Assembly: GCF_001439665.1 (NCBI RefSeq)
Contig: NZ_LMAK01000007.1
Location: 113,226-177,225 of the forward strand
Source: Formosa algae
GTDB taxonomy: Bacteria; Bacteroidota; Bacteroidia; Flavobacteriales; Flavobacteriaceae
DNA length: 64,000 bases
Direction of reading: 5' to 3'
The notes beneath the pieces are model-generated. The model was not told the DNA's origin, ran no database searches, and saw only the letters and a program-made list of their open reading frames with translations. Shown piece by piece: positions 45,032 to 55,124 of this stretch (position 1 is the first letter of the stretch; every line of letters starts with the position of its first letter). Made by a program: the position numbers and the translations under genes.

Positions 45032-46207
45032 TTAAAGAGATTTTTTTATTCCTAACTCTAACCCTCTTAACTCAGCCAAACCTCTTAATCTACCTATTCC
45101 TGAATATCCTGGATTCGTTTTTTTATGTAAATCATCCAACATTTGATGACCATGATCTGGACGCATCGGAATAATTGCATCTTCCATTCCTGCGGCTGTT
45201 CTACGACGCTCTTCAATAACAACTTCTTTAACTAAACCAAACATATCTACATCGCCTTCTAAATGGTTCGCTTCATGAAAATTTCCTTTAGCATCGCGCT
45301 GTGTACTTCTAAAATGTAGAAAATGTACCCGATTTGCAAAACGTTTAAAAATGCTTAGTAAATCGTTATCTGCTCTTACACCTAAAGATCCCGTACAAAA
45401 TGTAATTCCGTTAGCTCTATCTGGAACTTGTTCGAATAAATAAGCATAATCTGCTTCTGTACTCACCACTCTTGGTAGTCCTAAAATTTGATATGGTGGA
45501 TCGTCTGGGTGAATGCACATTAAGACACCATTTTCTGATGCTATTGGAATAATTTCCTTTAAAAAAGCAACTAAATTTGCTTTTAATTGCTGTGCATTTA
45601 TATTAGCGTAGGTGTCTAAAATAGCTTGAAACTGCTCTAGCGTATAACCTTCTTCTGCTCCAGGTAAACCTGCAATAATATTATTTATTAGCTTCTGTTT
45701 TTCGTCTTCAGACAATGTTTCAACATAAGCTTTAGCTTCTGCTTGTAATGTCTCTGAATAGTCTTCTGTGGCACCTGGACGCTGTAATAAATACAATTCA
45801 AAAGCGGCAAATGCCACCACATCAAAACGCAAAGCTTTAGAACCGTCTTCTACTTCAAAAGCTAAATCTGTACGGGTCCAGTCTAAAACTGGCATAAAAT
45901 TGTAACATACAATCTTAACACCACATGCTGCTAAATTCTTAATACTTTGCTTATAATTTTCAATGTATTCTTTAAAATTACCAGAACGTGTTTTTATATT
46001 TTCATGAACCGGAATACTTTCTACCACGCTCCATGTTAATCCCATTTTTTCAATGGCTTCTTTTCGTTTTGTAATCTCATCTACACTCCAAACGGTTCCA
46101 TTAGGAATATGATGTAATGCATTAACAATTCCTGTTGCACCTGCTTGTTTTATATCTGATAAGGATACGGGATCGTTCGGACCGTACCAACGCCATGTTT
46201 GTTCCAT
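45032..46207 (-). CDS. uxuA: Mannonate dehydratase
   Basis: UxuA dehydrates D-mannonate to 2-keto-3-deoxy-D-gluconate. The 391-residue protein begins with the conserved [24 protein letters not shown] and has the metal-binding residues in [28 protein letters not shown] and [10 protein letters not shown]. Family length is near 390-400. It lies between the SDR and uxaC genes. Confidence 0.95.
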   Translation of the reverse strand: MEQTWRWYGPNDPVSLSDIKQAGATGIVNALHHIPNGTVWSVDEITKRKEAIEKMGLTWSVVESIPVHENIKTRSGNFKEYIENYKQSIKNLAACGVKIVCYNFMPVLDWTRTDLAFEVEDGSKALRFDVVAFAAFELYLLQRPGATEDYSETLQAEAKAYVETLSEDEKQKLINNIIAGLPGAEEGYTLEQFQAILDTYANINAQQLKANLVAFLKEIIPIASENGVLMCIHPDDPPYQILGLPRVVSTEADYAYLFEQVPDRANGITFCTGSLGVRADNDLLSIFKRFANRVHFLHFRSTQRDAKGNFHEANHLEGDVDMFGLVKEVVIEERRRTAAGMEDAIIPMRPDHGHQMLDDLHKKTNPGYSGIGRLRGLAELRGLELGIKKSL

Positions 46208-46224
46208 GTTATTCTATTTTATTA

Positions 46225-47052
46225 TTAAACACCACTATATGCACTAAATCCACCATCTATAGGAATTACAACTCCCGTAACAAATGCAGATTTTTCATCG
46301 CATAAATATAAGGTTGTACTTACTAAATCTTCTGGTACACCGTAGCGCCCCATAGGCGTCTGATCAATAATTTGCTGACCACGTTGTGTTAAACTTCCGT
46401 CTTCGTTAGTTAATAAGGTTCTGTTTTGATCTGTAAGAAAAAATCCTGGGGCTAAAGCATTGACACGAATACCAACCTTAGAAAAGTGTACGGCTAACCA
46501 TTGTGTAAAATTAGAGACCGCTGCTTTTGCTCCACTATAAGCTGGAATTTTAGTTAATGGTGTAAAAGCATTCATAGATGAAATATTTAAAATACTACAT
46601 CCTGGTTTTCCCACCATATCTTTAGCAAAAATTTGAGTTGGTAATAACGTCCCTATAAAGTTTAAGTTGAATACAAATTCAATTCCTTTAGGATCTAAAT
46701 CAAAAAAAGTCTTAAAACCTTCTGTTGTATTTTCCAAATCAGCTTCTAATAAGTGAGGATTAGAAGTTGTGCCTAGCGGATGATTCCCTCCTGCTCCATT
46801 GACAAGAATATCACAAGAGCCTAATTTTTCATTAACCTCTAATTTAGCAGCTTCTAAAGAATCCTTTTCTAAGACATTTGCAACAACACCAATAGCAATT
46901 CCGCCATCGGCTTTAATCTCTTCTGCCACAGCATCAGCTGCTTCTTTCTTTAAATCTAAAACTGCTATTTTATGACCTTGTTTAGACAAAGCCTTTGCTA
47001 AAGTGCTGCATAATACACCACCTGCTCCAGTTACTACTACTACTTTACTCAT
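46225..47052 (-). CDS. SDR-type D-mannonate oxidoreductase (fructuronate reductase)
   Basis: The 275-residue short-chain dehydrogenase has the NAD(P) motif VTGAGGVLCSTLAKAL, the LVNGAGGNHP structural motif, and the catalytic Ser and YxxxK in ISSMNAFTPLTKIPAYSGAK. It is the first gene of the uronate operon, upstream of uxuA. In flavobacteria this SDR form takes the place of the long-chain UxuB and reduces fructuronate to mannonate. The role is inferred mainly from context, which is strong. Confidence 0.87.
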   Translation of the reverse strand: MSKVVVVTGAGGVLCSTLAKALSKQGHKIAVLDLKKEAADAVAEEIKADGGIAIGVVANVLEKDSLEAAKLEVNEKLGSCDILVNGAGGNHPLGTTSNPHLLEADLENTTEGFKTFFDLDPKGIEFVFNLNFIGTLLPTQIFAKDMVGKPGCSILNISSMNAFTPLTKIPAYSGAKAAVSNFTQWLAVHFSKVGIRVNALAPGFFLTDQNRTLLTNEDGSLTQRGQQIIDQTPMGRYGVPEDLVSTTLYLCDEKSAFVTGVVIPIDGGFSAYSGV

Positions 47053-47100
47053 ATATTTAGATATTACTATTTTTACTGTAAATTATTGCGAAACACACAT

Positions 47101-47118
47101 TTCGTGTGCGCACACAAA
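47101..47118. promoter_or_regulatory. LacI-type operator, copy 1
   Basis: The 18-mer TTCGTGTGCGCACACAAA has the perfect palindromic core GTGTGCGCACAC (47104-47115) with central CG, typical of LacI-family sites. It lies 49 bp upstream of the SDR gene start. A further half-site-like CACAC just before it may extend the site. Confidence 0.82.
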
Positions 47119-47131
47119 AAAATAATAAAAA

Positions 47132-47149
47132 TTCGTGTGCGCACACAAA
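47132..47149. promoter_or_regulatory. LacI-type operator, copy 2
   Basis: The same 18-mer is repeated without change exactly 31 bp from copy 1 (three helical turns), 89 bp before the lacI start. Two in-phase sites suggest cooperative binding and control of both divergent units. Confidence 0.82.
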
Positions 47150-47237
47150 AATGTTATATATATTTATCAAATATTTTAAACGTCACAAATCTTATGAAAT
47201 AGAGATGTGATTTAAAACCTATTTTTTATCCCTTTAT

Positions 47238-48290
47238 ATGAAAACCATAAAAGAAATCGCTCAAGAAGCTCATGTATCCGAAGGCACCGTAGATCGGGTT
47301 TTACATAATCGTGGTGGCGTTTCTAAAAAAACAGAAGAAAAAGTTAAAGCTATTATAAAAGCTTATAATTTTAGTGTTAATCCTGTAGCGAGTGCACTGG
47401 CATTAAAAAATAAATTTACTATTGCGGCTTTAATTCCCGTAAATAATAAGTCCGATTTGTTTTGGAAATCACCTCATTTAGGTATTACAAAAGCTGCTGA
47501 AGATGTTAAAACCTTCGGCACTCAAGTACACACTCAAACATACAACCAACAGAAACCAGAGTCTTATTTAGAAACCTTTCACAAGCTTTTAAAAGAACAG
47601 CCTTCAGCCTTTATAATCGCACCAAGCTTTTATAATGAAACCAAAGAAATTGTCACTATTTTAGAAGCACAAAACATTCCTTACATATTCTTAAATATTG
47701 AAATTGAAGGCTTTAACAATTTATCATTTGTGGGACAAGATTCCTTTACAGCTGGTTATATTGCTGCCAAATTGATACAACCTAAAACACTTGAAACTTC
47801 TCAGTTTTTAATCATTCAATCCCGAAAAAATATTACCTCTAATAATGCTGTATTTAAACGTATTGAAGGTTTTAAAAACTATTTTTTAAAAAATAAAATG
47901 TCTCATAATATTTTAACGCTTGAAATTGAGAGTCAGGATTCCAAAGCGACAAGGCAAACAAAAATAAATTCGTTTTTAAACGAACATCCAAATATAAAGG
48001 GTGTGTTTGTGCCTTCTAGTCGGATACACATGATTGTTGATTGTATTTCAGATCAATATCTAAATGCATTAGAATTGATTGGTTTTGATAATACACCTCA
48101 AAACATTGAGTGTTTAATGCATGATTCTGTTTCATTTTTAATCTCTCAAAAACCATTTGATCAGGGCTATAATGCGATTAAATTAATGAACGATTATTTG
48201 GTTAAGAACGTTATACCAAATCATAAAATATATCTACCAATAGATATTCTTATTAAAGAAAATGTGATTTATAACGAGAATAGTTATTAA
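47238..48290 (+). CDS. LacI-family repressor of the hexuronate operon
   Basis: The 350-residue protein has an N-terminal LacI helix-turn-helix (TIKEIAQEAHVSEGTVDRVLHNRGGVSKKTEEKV) with hinge helix (PVASALALK). A periplasmic-binding-like effector domain follows (about 60-345: FTIAALIPVNNKSDLFW..., FVGQDSFTAGYIAAKL, LELIGFDNTPQNI). It is divergent from the SDR/uxuA/uxaC operon and shares with it a 185-bp gap that holds two identical operators. An uronate or its breakdown product is the likely inducer. Confidence 0.9.
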   Translation: MKTIKEIAQEAHVSEGTVDRVLHNRGGVSKKTEEKVKAIIKAYNFSVNPVASALALKNKFTIAALIPVNNKSDLFWKSPHLGITKAAEDVKTFGTQVHTQTYNQQKPESYLETFHKLLKEQPSAFIIAPSFYNETKEIVTILEAQNIPYIFLNIEIEGFNNLSFVGQDSFTAGYIAAKLIQPKTLETSQFLIIQSRKNITSNNAVFKRIEGFKNYFLKNKMSHNILTLEIESQDSKATRQTKINSFLNEHPNIKGVFVPSSRIHMIVDCISDQYLNALELIGFDNTPQNIECLMHDSVSFLISQKPFDQGYNAIKLMNDYLVKNVIPNHKIYLPIDILIKENVIYNENSY

Positions 48291-48312
48291 GTTATTTATA
48301 ATCTTAAAAACA

Positions 48313-48350
48313 GAAAGCGGTTTCAAAACCTAAATTTTGAAACCGCTTTC
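48313..48350. terminator. Bidirectional terminator after lacI
   Basis: GAAAGCGGTTTCAAAA and TTTTGAAACCGCTTTC form a perfect 16-bp stem with a 6-base loop between lacI and the convergent kduI/DUF4861 remnant. Confidence 0.9.
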
Positions 48351-48364
48351 AATTAGTTTTGTTC

Positions 48365-48908
48365 TTATTTATTATATGTAACTTCTAATGGTGCATTTAT
48401 TTTTTGTGAAAATTCACTTAAATAAGCTTCCCATGAGGCTTTTGTTGGATATTGTTGTGACTCTTTCCAAGCTAAACCAGCGTAATATACGACTTTATTA
48501 TCATTCACTTTAAGTTGTGCATACAGATTACTACGATCTGTCAGATCTGTAACATAGTAATCTGAGGCTGTCATAACCCCTTTTGGTGCAACTACTGCTG
48601 TTCCTAACTCAGAATCAAAGTATTCAGATTCCCGTTACAGTTCCGTTTCCGCCTACATTGATAATACCCAATTCTCTACGCTCTAAAAAATATTCCGCTT
48701 TTAAAGGATCTATGGTTTCTAATGTTAAGGCTACTGAGGTGGGTACTGCAGAACCTGCAATGTAACGATCATAATGCGTATAGGTTAAATTAATTGTTCC
48801 GTCCTGCATTAAATTATCTATTAAAAATTCGGCTCTTAAAGCTTCAGTATCGTAAGTCTTTACAGTACTCGGGCTTGAGGCGTAACGCGTTTCATAATTC
48901 GTATTCAT
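48365..48908 (-). pseudogene. Remnant: 5' part of kduI joined to 3' part of a DUF4861 gene
   Basis: From ATG 48908 the first 94 codons encode the N-terminus of 5-keto-4-deoxyuronate isomerase (TYDTEALRAEFLIDNLM..., YTHYDRYIAG, EYFLERRELGIINVGGNGTV), about one third of the usual 278 residues, ending at TGA 48624. Right after this, in another frame, a different coding sequence runs to the TAA at 48365: EYFDSELGTAVVAPKG..., NLYAQLKVNDNKVVYYAGLAWKE...WEAYLSEFSQKINAPLEV. That is the C-terminal end of a DUF4861 family protein, typical of uronic-acid polysaccharide loci. A deletion with a breakpoint near 48625-48632 best explains the join. No repeat or mobile element was seen at the join. Confidence 0.85.
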
Positions 48909-49341
48909 TCTAATGGGTTTTAAATATTTTCAATAATTAATCATCTGAAAAATCACCTCCAAAACACTTCGTATAATTTTATAAGCAGAGCGACTAAACT
49001 AATTGGCAAATGATAAGATGAAATTAGACATAACCAAATGTACATTAGTCTTAAAAATTACATATATACACATGTTCCTAATACCTCGTACACATGTGCC
49101 TTTCTAGAAATTATGTATCAGATTGTAACATATGTGCCAATGATTTTAAATAGATATAGACTTACTATCTTTTTATAGCATTAAACATCTTTATGTTTTT
49201 GCGAACAAAATGAATACCTTAAAATTTAAAATACTTTTAACTTTAAATACTATACAAACAACAGGTAAAAAAAAAGACTCCATGAATAACTAAATATTCA
49301 CAGAGTCCAAATGAAAAAAAATCAAACAAATAATAATGTTT
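48909..49341. other. Intergenic region, 433 bp
   Basis: It separates the kduI remnant from the glycerophosphodiesterase gene. It holds the terminator at 49267-49308 and three short palindromes (ACATGT at 49070 and 49092, ACATATGT at 49128) upstream of the remnant that may be leftover operators. No gene was seen. Confidence 0.6.
49267..49308 (-). terminator. Rho-independent terminator of the third SusCD operon
   Basis: On the minus strand GACTCTGTGAATA pairs with TATTCATGGAGTC (two G-T wobbles) around a 6-base loop and is followed by nine T (49267-49275 read as A). It lies 34 bp after the phosphodiesterase stop. Confidence 0.9.
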
Positions 49342-50196
49342 TTAATTTCTGTATCCTTTCATATTTAAATAATCTAAAAGTTGTTGTGGAAAATCGGTTT
49401 GAATTATGTTAATGTATTTTTTATCAAAACATTTTTCGAAACCTGTATATTTTTCTAAACGTTCTAGATCGTCATAATCTCCTAATGCGTTTACCCATAC
49501 ACGCATCCCTTTATCGAATGCTTTTTTCAACAACTCATCTGTATAAAACCGATCATCAACTTGAATAACCGTGACATAATCAAATTTTAAAATGTTTTCT
49601 ACATCTGCTGCAGAATATGCTCTTGGCATAATTTTCACATCTGGATTCAATGCATAAACCATCGGAACTTTTTTATAATCGTACAAATAGAAAATCACTT
49701 CCTTTTGCATTCCTTTTTTCTTGATCAGCTTATAAGTGTTTTTAATAGCACGCTCGCTCTTTGCTTTAAAATCTAGGTCTAACAAAATATTACCTTTAGC
49801 TAGCTTAAAAACATCTTCTAAGGTTGGTATGTTTTCATTAGTTATACTATCTCCTATTTTAAGCTTTAAGTCTTTTAAATCTTTCCACTTTAGATCTTTA
49901 ACAATTCCGGTCCCATTAGTGGTTCGATCTAAAGTACCATCGTGCATTATAATAAGTTTACCATCTTTAGTTTCTCTTAAATCTAATTCAGCAATATCAA
50001 CTCCTATTCTTATAGCTTCTCTAATAGCCTCTAATGAATTTTCAGGATATGTATCATGCACAGCTCTATGCGCTACAGACAACACATAATGTTGATTATG
50101 GTAATTAGCAATTAAACTATCTAACTTTGTATTTTGAGCAAAACTTGTTAAGCTTATAACTGTTACAGCTAACAAAAAAAGTATATTTTTTTTCAT
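49342..50196 (-). CDS. Exported glycerophosphodiester phosphodiesterase
   Basis: The enzyme would split glycerophosphodiesters into sn-glycerol-3-phosphate and an alcohol outside the cytosol. The 284-residue protein has a signal peptide (LFLLAVTVISLTSFAQ). The catalytic motifs are SVAHRAVHDTYPENSLEAI (His-Arg and Glu; HRA replaces the common HRG) and IAELDLRETKDGKLIIMHDGTLDRTTNG with metal ligands and second His. It is the last gene of the third SusCD operon, one base after susD, and a short distance from the glycerol catabolic genes. Confidence 0.93.
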   Translation of the reverse strand: MKKNILFLLAVTVISLTSFAQNTKLDSLIANYHNQHYVLSVAHRAVHDTYPENSLEAIREAIRIGVDIAELDLRETKDGKLIIMHDGTLDRTTNGTGIVKDLKWKDLKDLKLKIGDSITNENIPTLEDVFKLAKGNILLDLDFKAKSERAIKNTYKLIKKKGMQKEVIFYLYDYKKVPMVYALNPDVKIMPRAYSAADVENILKFDYVTVIQVDDRFYTDELLKKAFDKGMRVWVNALGDYDDLERLEKYTGFEKCFDKKYINIIQTDFPQQLLDYLNMKGYRN

Positions 50197-50197
50197 T

Positions 50198-51742
50198 TTA
50201 GTATCCTGGGTTTTGTGGAAATTCTACATCACTTAAATCTATTTGAGACTGCGGAATGGGTCTCAGTGTATGATAGCTTTGAATGTTATTGGCTCCATTA
50301 GGATTATATGCTTTTACACGCTCTTCTAATTTACCGGTTCTTACTAAATCCATCCAACGCATTTCTTCTCCTCCTAACTCTCTTGCACGTTCGTCTAGAA
50401 TAAAATCTAGAGTGACATCGCTAGCAGAAATAGTTTCTAACTCTGTATTAGATTTAGCCGCTCTTGCTCTTACAATATTAATGTAGTTTGCTGCCTCTTC
50501 TTGTTTGCCTTGATACAGTAATGCTTCTGACAGCAGTAAATACGTTTCTGACAAACGACTTACAAAAAAGTCTCTAAACCCGGCTTGATCTTGAAAACTT
50601 GCTCGTGTTGGGTCGTCATGTTTTTTCATCCCCCAATGCATCAAATCTGTATTTGGAGCTATTTTAGAATATGTGCCATCTTCGGCTTCCCAAATAACAG
50701 TATCGCCTATGGCCGCTCCTTCAGGTAAAGACTCTTCGTTATTGTAAGTCCAAGTATATCTAAACGTTTCATCGAATCGGGAATCGTTTTCTTCGAAAAG
50801 ATTTCTATAAAATTCGGTTGGTCTAAATCGTGTAAATGGTCGTCCGCCTTGGGTTACATCTCTTGTTAATCCTGCATACAAATCGTAAGCCGGTGTAAAA
50901 TATAAGTGACCTTGATTACCACTTCCATTACTTAACACATCTGTACCATATTGAACAGCAAAAATGATTTCACTGTTTACCTGATTATCATATTCAAAAA
51001 CATCTGCATATGTATTTTGCAATTGGTAAGGGCCATTTTCTATAAGTTCAATGCCATGACTTTCCGCAGATGCATAATCATTCATTAATAAGTTTATTTT
51101 TATTAATTGATGTAATGCCGCTCCTTTAGTTATACGGCCAGTTTCTGATGCTGTCCATTCCAAATTTTCAACAGCAAATTCGGTATCAGTTTTCATAAAT
51201 TCCCAAATAGTCTCTTTAGATGTTCTTACGCCATCGGTTTCTACTCCTGTAGTTTCATTTTCTTTTAAAACCACATCCCCAAATTGTAAGGTTAACCAAT
51301 AGTAATAATGCGCTCTTAAAAATCTGACCTCAGCTTTAAACGTTGTTTTTTGTGCCTCAGAAATCTCTTCAACAAGATCTATCCTATCTAAAACCGTATT
51401 TGCAGCGTTTATACCTAAATAACAATTGGTCCATATATTATTAATATAGGTCATGGATGAATTTAATTCTGAAGTATACAGATCCATCGCTTTATAGCTT
51501 CCATCTTTTCCATGCCTAAATAAATCTGTTCCAAAGGTTGTAAGTGTAAACCCGGATTGAATTCCGTATAAATCTCTTAATAGAGAATATGTACCATCTA
51601 CTCCACTTTCTATTCCACTAGCTGTTTTATAAATAACATCTGGTGTCGCTTCAGAAACAGGTTCTTCTTCGAGACTACATGACGTTATAAACAGACAAAA
51701 ACTTAAGGTTAGGAATGCTAAAATTTTATATTCTTTTTTCAT
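50198..51742 (-). CDS. susD: SusD/RagB-family lipoprotein (third locus)
   Basis: The 514-residue lipoprotein has lipobox Cys22 (ITSC). SusD motifs are TASGIESGVDGTYSLLRDLYG, FKAEVRFLRAHYYYWLTLQFGDVVL, GRITKGAALHQLIKINLLM, RDFFVSRLSETYLLLSEALLYQGK and DERARELGGEEMRWMDLVRTGKLEER. It is complete although the susC gene just upstream is interrupted. Its position next to a phosphodiesterase suggests a glycerophospho-ligand rather than a normal glycan; this is inference. Confidence 0.94.
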   Translation of the reverse strand: MKKEYKILAFLTLSFCLFITSCSLEEEPVSEATPDVIYKTASGIESGVDGTYSLLRDLYGIQSGFTLTTFGTDLFRHGKDGSYKAMDLYTSELNSSMTYINNIWTNCYLGINAANTVLDRIDLVEEISEAQKTTFKAEVRFLRAHYYYWLTLQFGDVVLKENETTGVETDGVRTSKETIWEFMKTDTEFAVENLEWTASETGRITKGAALHQLIKINLLMNDYASAESHGIELIENGPYQLQNTYADVFEYDNQVNSEIIFAVQYGTDVLSNGSGNQGHLYFTPAYDLYAGLTRDVTQGGRPFTRFRPTEFYRNLFEENDSRFDETFRYTWTYNNEESLPEGAAIGDTVIWEAEDGTYSKIAPNTDLMHWGMKKHDDPTRASFQDQAGFRDFFVSRLSETYLLLSEALLYQGKQEEAANYINIVRARAAKSNTELETISASDVTLDFILDERARELGGEEMRWMDLVRTGKLEERVKAYNPNGANNIQSYHTLRPIPQSQIDLSDVEFPQNPGY

Positions 51743-51753
51743 TTTTAAGCAAG

Positions 51754-54700
51754 TTAAAAGGTTAAATTTAATCCCATTGAAAGGGTTTGAACAGAAGGAT
51801 ATAAGGCTCTATCTCCATCAGATTCAAATTCTGGATCTAGTCCCTCGTAAGACGTAAATGTGAACGGATTATCTGCTGTAATATTAAAAGACAGATCTTT
51901 TATTTTCAATCTATCTAATACAGGATTAGGTATAGAATAACTAAACACTATGTTACGCACACGAACAAAACTGACATCTTTATATGTTAAGGTAGAACCT
52001 AAGTATACACTTTCTTGGCTAACGTTTGGTCTTGGATTTGCGTTTGTTGGATTTTCTGGTGTCCAATAATCTACATCTATATTATTATATCTACCTGCCA
52101 ATCTGTTATTGTTTTCATACCATCTAGAATAAGTTTTAGCATTTTGTCTGGTGTATATTACAAAAGAGAAACCAAAACCTTTATAATTAATTCTATTGGT
52201 TAAACCACCAATCCAATCTGGTGTTTCGGATCCTAAAATGGTACGATCGTCTGCATTAATTATTCCGTTATTATCTATATCTTCTACTTTAATTTGGCCA
52301 GGCTCAAAACCATAACTTTCTGCAAGTTCGGCTTCATCTAACTGCCATATCCCTGTTTTTTTATAGTCATAAAATACATTTATAGGATTTCCTAAAAACC
52401 ATTCATTACCAATATCATCTAAACCATCTCCATATAATTCTGTAATTTTATTGGTGTTTTTAGAGAAGTTTAAATCTACATTCCAATTAAAGTTATCTGT
52501 ATTTATAATATTTTTTATAGACAAGTTAACTTCAATTCCTTTATTTTCTGTAGATCCAATGTTTTCAAACACGGTAGAAAACCCTGAACTAGAAGGTAAA
52601 CTACGTGGTAACAACAGGTCTTCTGTTTGAGCGACATAATAGTTTATAGAACCACTTAACTTTTGTTTCCAAATCTCGAAGTCTAACCCCACATTAAATT
52701 GTTTAGTAGTTTCCCAAGTTAAATTTGGATTAGAGACCGTGTTAGGTATAAACCCAATAACACCACTATCTCCAAACATATATTCTACTTTTTCTAAAAC
52801 ACTAAAGGTTTGGTAAGGTTCTATTCCCGTATTCCCTGTTTCCCCATAACTCACTCTTAATTTTAAGTCTGAAACAGCTTCTTGAGATACATTAAAAAAA
52901 GACTCTTCAGACAGTCTCCAAGCTAATGCAGCAGAAGGAAAGAATCCCCATTTATTACCTTCCGAAAATCTAGAAGATCCATCTGCTCTTGCTGTAAAAG
53001 TTAACAAATATCTATCGTCGAACTGATAATTTAATCGGCCAGTAAAAGACAATAAATCCCAATGTTTATAATTACTTCCTACTCCAGATACTTCTCCCGC
53101 TGTTGATAGATTGTTATAAGACTGAGAGTCGTATGGCAAGTTTGAAACATTGGTATAACTACTTTTAGTTGTTTGAGTTTGAAAACTGTGTACAGCCGTT
53201 GCTGAAAACTCATGCTTATCGTTAAATGTATTAGCATAATTTAATATGTTTTCGATAGTAAATGAAAACACATCAGAATCACTTACACCTGCAGTAGATA
53301 AACCACCCTGATTGTTTGTTGTCTCACTACCATAAAAATACCCGCGATTTCCTATTTCTAAATCTGGTCCAATATTTAATCTGTAACTTAAATGATCGTT
53401 AAAATTATATGTTCCATAGATACTTGCAAACACATGAGTTACATAACGCTCGTCTACAGAATTTTGTAAATCTGACAACGGGTTTACTCGCTGACTTTCA
53501 TCGTTAGTCGGTCTAAATCTTGCAGTACCATCATCATTATAAGGAATACCTAGCGGATTTAATCTTAACACATTATCTTACAAATCGTTCTGAACAACAT
53601 TTTGTTTAGATCGGCTTAAAAAAGAAGACACTCCTATTTTAAATTGATTGACTTTATGATCTAAGTTGATTCTTATAGATCCCCGTTGGTAATTTGCATG
53701 ATCTACAATTCCTTTTTCTTGATAAAAATTTAAAGACGTCGCAAATTGTGTCTGCTCTTTTCCTCCGTTAATGGACAACTGATAATTTTCTTTACTTCCA
53801 GGATGATAAGTAAAATCTTGCCAATCTGTATCTGTACCATTTGCAAGAGATGCTAAAGCAATATTATCAAAAATATCTTCATCGTCTGGGTAAATCTCGT
53901 TGTCTGATACCGTTCGGTTTGCTTCACGTCTTAATTGAGCAAACTCTTCTCCATTCATTAAATCTAATTTATTAATTGGTGTTGTTAACCCGTAAAATGA
54001 AGTAAAAGCAATACGAGTTTTTCCAGATTTACCACGTTTAGTCGTGATAAGAATAACGCCGTTTGATGCTCGAGACCCATAAATTGCTGTTGCAGAAGCA
54101 TCTTTAAGAATTTCCATAGATGCTATATCATTTGGATTAATCTCATCAAAACCTGTATTTATAGGAATACCATCTAAAACAATTAACGGACTATTATCTG
54201 CTCCTATAGAGTTATTTCCACGAATACTAATATTAACAGAACTACCTGGCTCATTACTTGAATTGAATACATCTACACCAGCGACTTTTCCTTTCATTGC
54301 ACTTAATGGATTTGACACTGGAATCTCCTCAAAATCTTTCTGATTTATTGAAGATACTGCTCCTGTAACATCCCTTTTCTTTTGCTGACCGTATCCAATA
54401 ACCAGAACCTCATCTAGCCCAGTAATATTCTCTACCAATATAACTTTGTTATACGACGTCGCTTTAATCTCTTGTTGATCGTACCCGATATGATTAAAAA
54501 GTAACACATCTGTATTAGGTGTAGCTAAAATTTCAAAATTTCCATCAAAATCGGTGATTGTGCCTACATTAGTGCCTTTAACTAAAACATCTACACCTGG
54601 GAGCGGAAAATTATTAACATCAACCACCATACCTTTACATAAGATTTGCTGTTGTACCTCTAGCTTATTTTCAATTTTTACAGAGACTATATTATTAGAA

Positions 54701-55014
54701 ATACTATATCCAATTTGCATTTGGTCTGCCAATTGGTTTAACACTGTAGAGACACGCTCTGTAGTATTAGAAAATGAAATGGTTTTTTTAATTTTTCTAA
54801 CCTCATCGGAAAAGATAAAATCTAAAGAAGTTTGGTTTTCTATAGATTCGAAAACCTGAATTATAGTTGCATTTTTAAGATTTAACACCACTACGGTGTC
54901 GTCTTTAATATTTGGCATTAAAGTTGTTGCATGAATAACCTGAACACAACAAATACAGAAGTATACAATTGCCAATTGTAATGGTTTTATACTTTTTTTT
55001 GAAACAAAATACAT
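51754..55014 (-). pseudogene. susC: SusC/RagA-family transporter with STN domain, interrupted by an in-frame TAA
   Basis: The full frame spans 1,087 codons. Codons 1-478 (53578-55014) encode signal peptide, STN domain (LKNATIIQVFESIENQTSLDFIF), CarboxypepD_reg-like domain (CKGMVVDVNNFPLPGVDVLVKG), plug (DEVLVIGYGQQKKRDVTGAVSS, ILKDASATAIYGSRASNGVILIT) and the first barrel strands. Codon 479 is TAA at 53578-53580. Without any frame change the sequence continues DNVLRLNPLGIPYNDDG and runs through the rest of the barrel to TLSMGLNLTF. A single base substitution, or a sequence error, is enough to explain this. Restart at GTG 53571 would give a barrel lacking a signal peptide, so separate functional products are unlikely. 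Confidence 0.88.
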
Positions 55015-55066
55015 ATTTTGAATATATTTGATATTTAAATTAATTTTTACGGATTAGTTTAACTCC

Positions 55067-55103
55067 GCTCGATATTGGTTGCACCCTTTATCGAGCTTTT
55101 TTT
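55067..55103 (+). other. Hairpin with T run between fecR and susC
   Basis: GCTCGATA (55067-55074) pairs with TATCGAGC (55089-55096), followed by seven T on the plus strand. In that direction it looks like a terminator for antisense transcripts; on the operon strand it is a stem preceded by an A run, perhaps a processing or attenuation structure. Confidence 0.6.
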
Positions 55104-55124
55104 GGTCTAATTTTCACATAGGCT

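Noticed and set aside
48600..48640. Simple frameshift in kduI as explanation for the short frames
   Set aside because: The sequence after the break is not KduI in any frame; it matches the C-terminus of a DUF4861 protein, so a deletion join fits better.
51754..53571. Reading the C-terminal SusC piece as an independent gene
   Set aside because: It starts at a GTG in the middle of a barrel, lacks a signal peptide and plug, and is in the same frame as the upstream piece with only one stop codon between.
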